A DNA stretch of 64,000 nt, taken from Brachypterus glaber (Eukaryota > Arthropoda > Insecta > Coleoptera > Kateretidae). The notes beneath the pieces were generated by a model. That model was not told the DNA's origin, did no database searches, and worked only from the letters and a program-made list of their open reading frames with translations. Each line of letters starts with the position of its first letter. Position 1 is the first letter of the stretch. Of this stretch, positions 63,914-64,000 are shown one piece after another. A program made the translations under genes and the position numbers. The stretch covers positions 35,368,774 through 35,432,773 of the forward strand of contig OY294049.1 in NCBI GenBank assembly GCA_958510825.1, given 5' to 3'.

Positions 63914-64000
63914 TAACCCAGGAAACCAAAAGACGTCTTTTTGACGTCTATTGGGCACTATTGGCATCTATATGACGTCATATGACGTCCAAGTGACAGG
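63914..64000. mobile_element. Palindromic-motif array 6 (GACGTC words), cut by the window edge
   Basis: After AACCCAGGAAACCAAA come AGACGTCTTTTTGACGTCT, TATGACGTCATATGACGTC and CAAGTGACAGG before the window ends. Four GACGTC words in 60 bases, in overlapping palindromes, repeat the architecture of arrays 1-5. The AACCCAG opening is like that of array 1 (TACCCAG). Confidence 0.5.

Noticed and set aside
1..64000. CRISPR arrays, bacterial operons, plasmid or phage features
   Set aside because: No regularly spaced identical repeats with unique spacers, no bacterial gene organisation, and all repeats fit eukaryotic transposons or satellites.

Overview
The window looks like a piece of insect nuclear genome, possibly beetle (order is an inference). 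It is very AT-rich and crowded with transposable elements. The evidence for a eukaryote is a tRNA-Ser gene with a Pol III oligo-T terminator, a two-exon insect-type secreted cuticle-like gene with TATA box and initiator, tRNA-derived SINEs, Jockey-type LINE pieces, a Penelope-like GIY-YIG fragment, a Tc1-like transposase relic and many TA-flanked inverted-repeat elements. I see no bacterial, plasmid or viral genes and no CRISPR array. Nearly all of the longer open frames are chance frames inside repeats or AT-rich DNA.

Only two genes look intact. tRNA-Ser(GCU) lies on the minus strand at 4232-4313. The cuticle-like gene lies on the minus strand between about 54943 (TATA box) and 53365 (poly(A) signal). 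Its first coding exon gives only four residues, and a 712-base intron separates it from a 208-codon second exon.

Layout. 1-4200: a TA-flanked element with repeated internal motifs, a (CTGT)n tract, and an inverted-repeat element carrying a 67-bp minisatellite. 4230-6660: the tRNA, then a 1.1-kb direct duplication containing two copies of a Tc1/mariner-style fold-back element. 7-14 kb: hairpin elements, a Penelope-type inverted structure with a 14-bp direct flank, a palindromic-motif array (11238-12105) and an inverted Tc1-like relic (12818-14331). 15-30 kb: dispersed repeats, a SINE, a second palindromic-motif array (21978-22358) and several fold-back elements. 30-43 kb: a decayed LINE, the inverted Penelope-like GIY-YIG element (35984-37265) and a self-nested MITE whose empty site is also present in the window. 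43-53 kb: a SINE inside a third motif array, tandem repeats and more MITEs. 53-64 kb: the cuticle-like gene with a fourth motif array in its intron, a three-level nest (LINE inside motif array inside fold-back element, 56995-59348), further copies of families seen earlier, and the start of a fifth clear motif array at the right edge.

The most unusual signal is a recurring architecture, not a gene. At least five well separated loci, plus a possible sixth, consist of many copies of one short self-complementary motif in both orientations. The motif is different at each locus, and most arrays are bounded by short inverted terminal sequences. I know of no established family name that I can assign with confidence.
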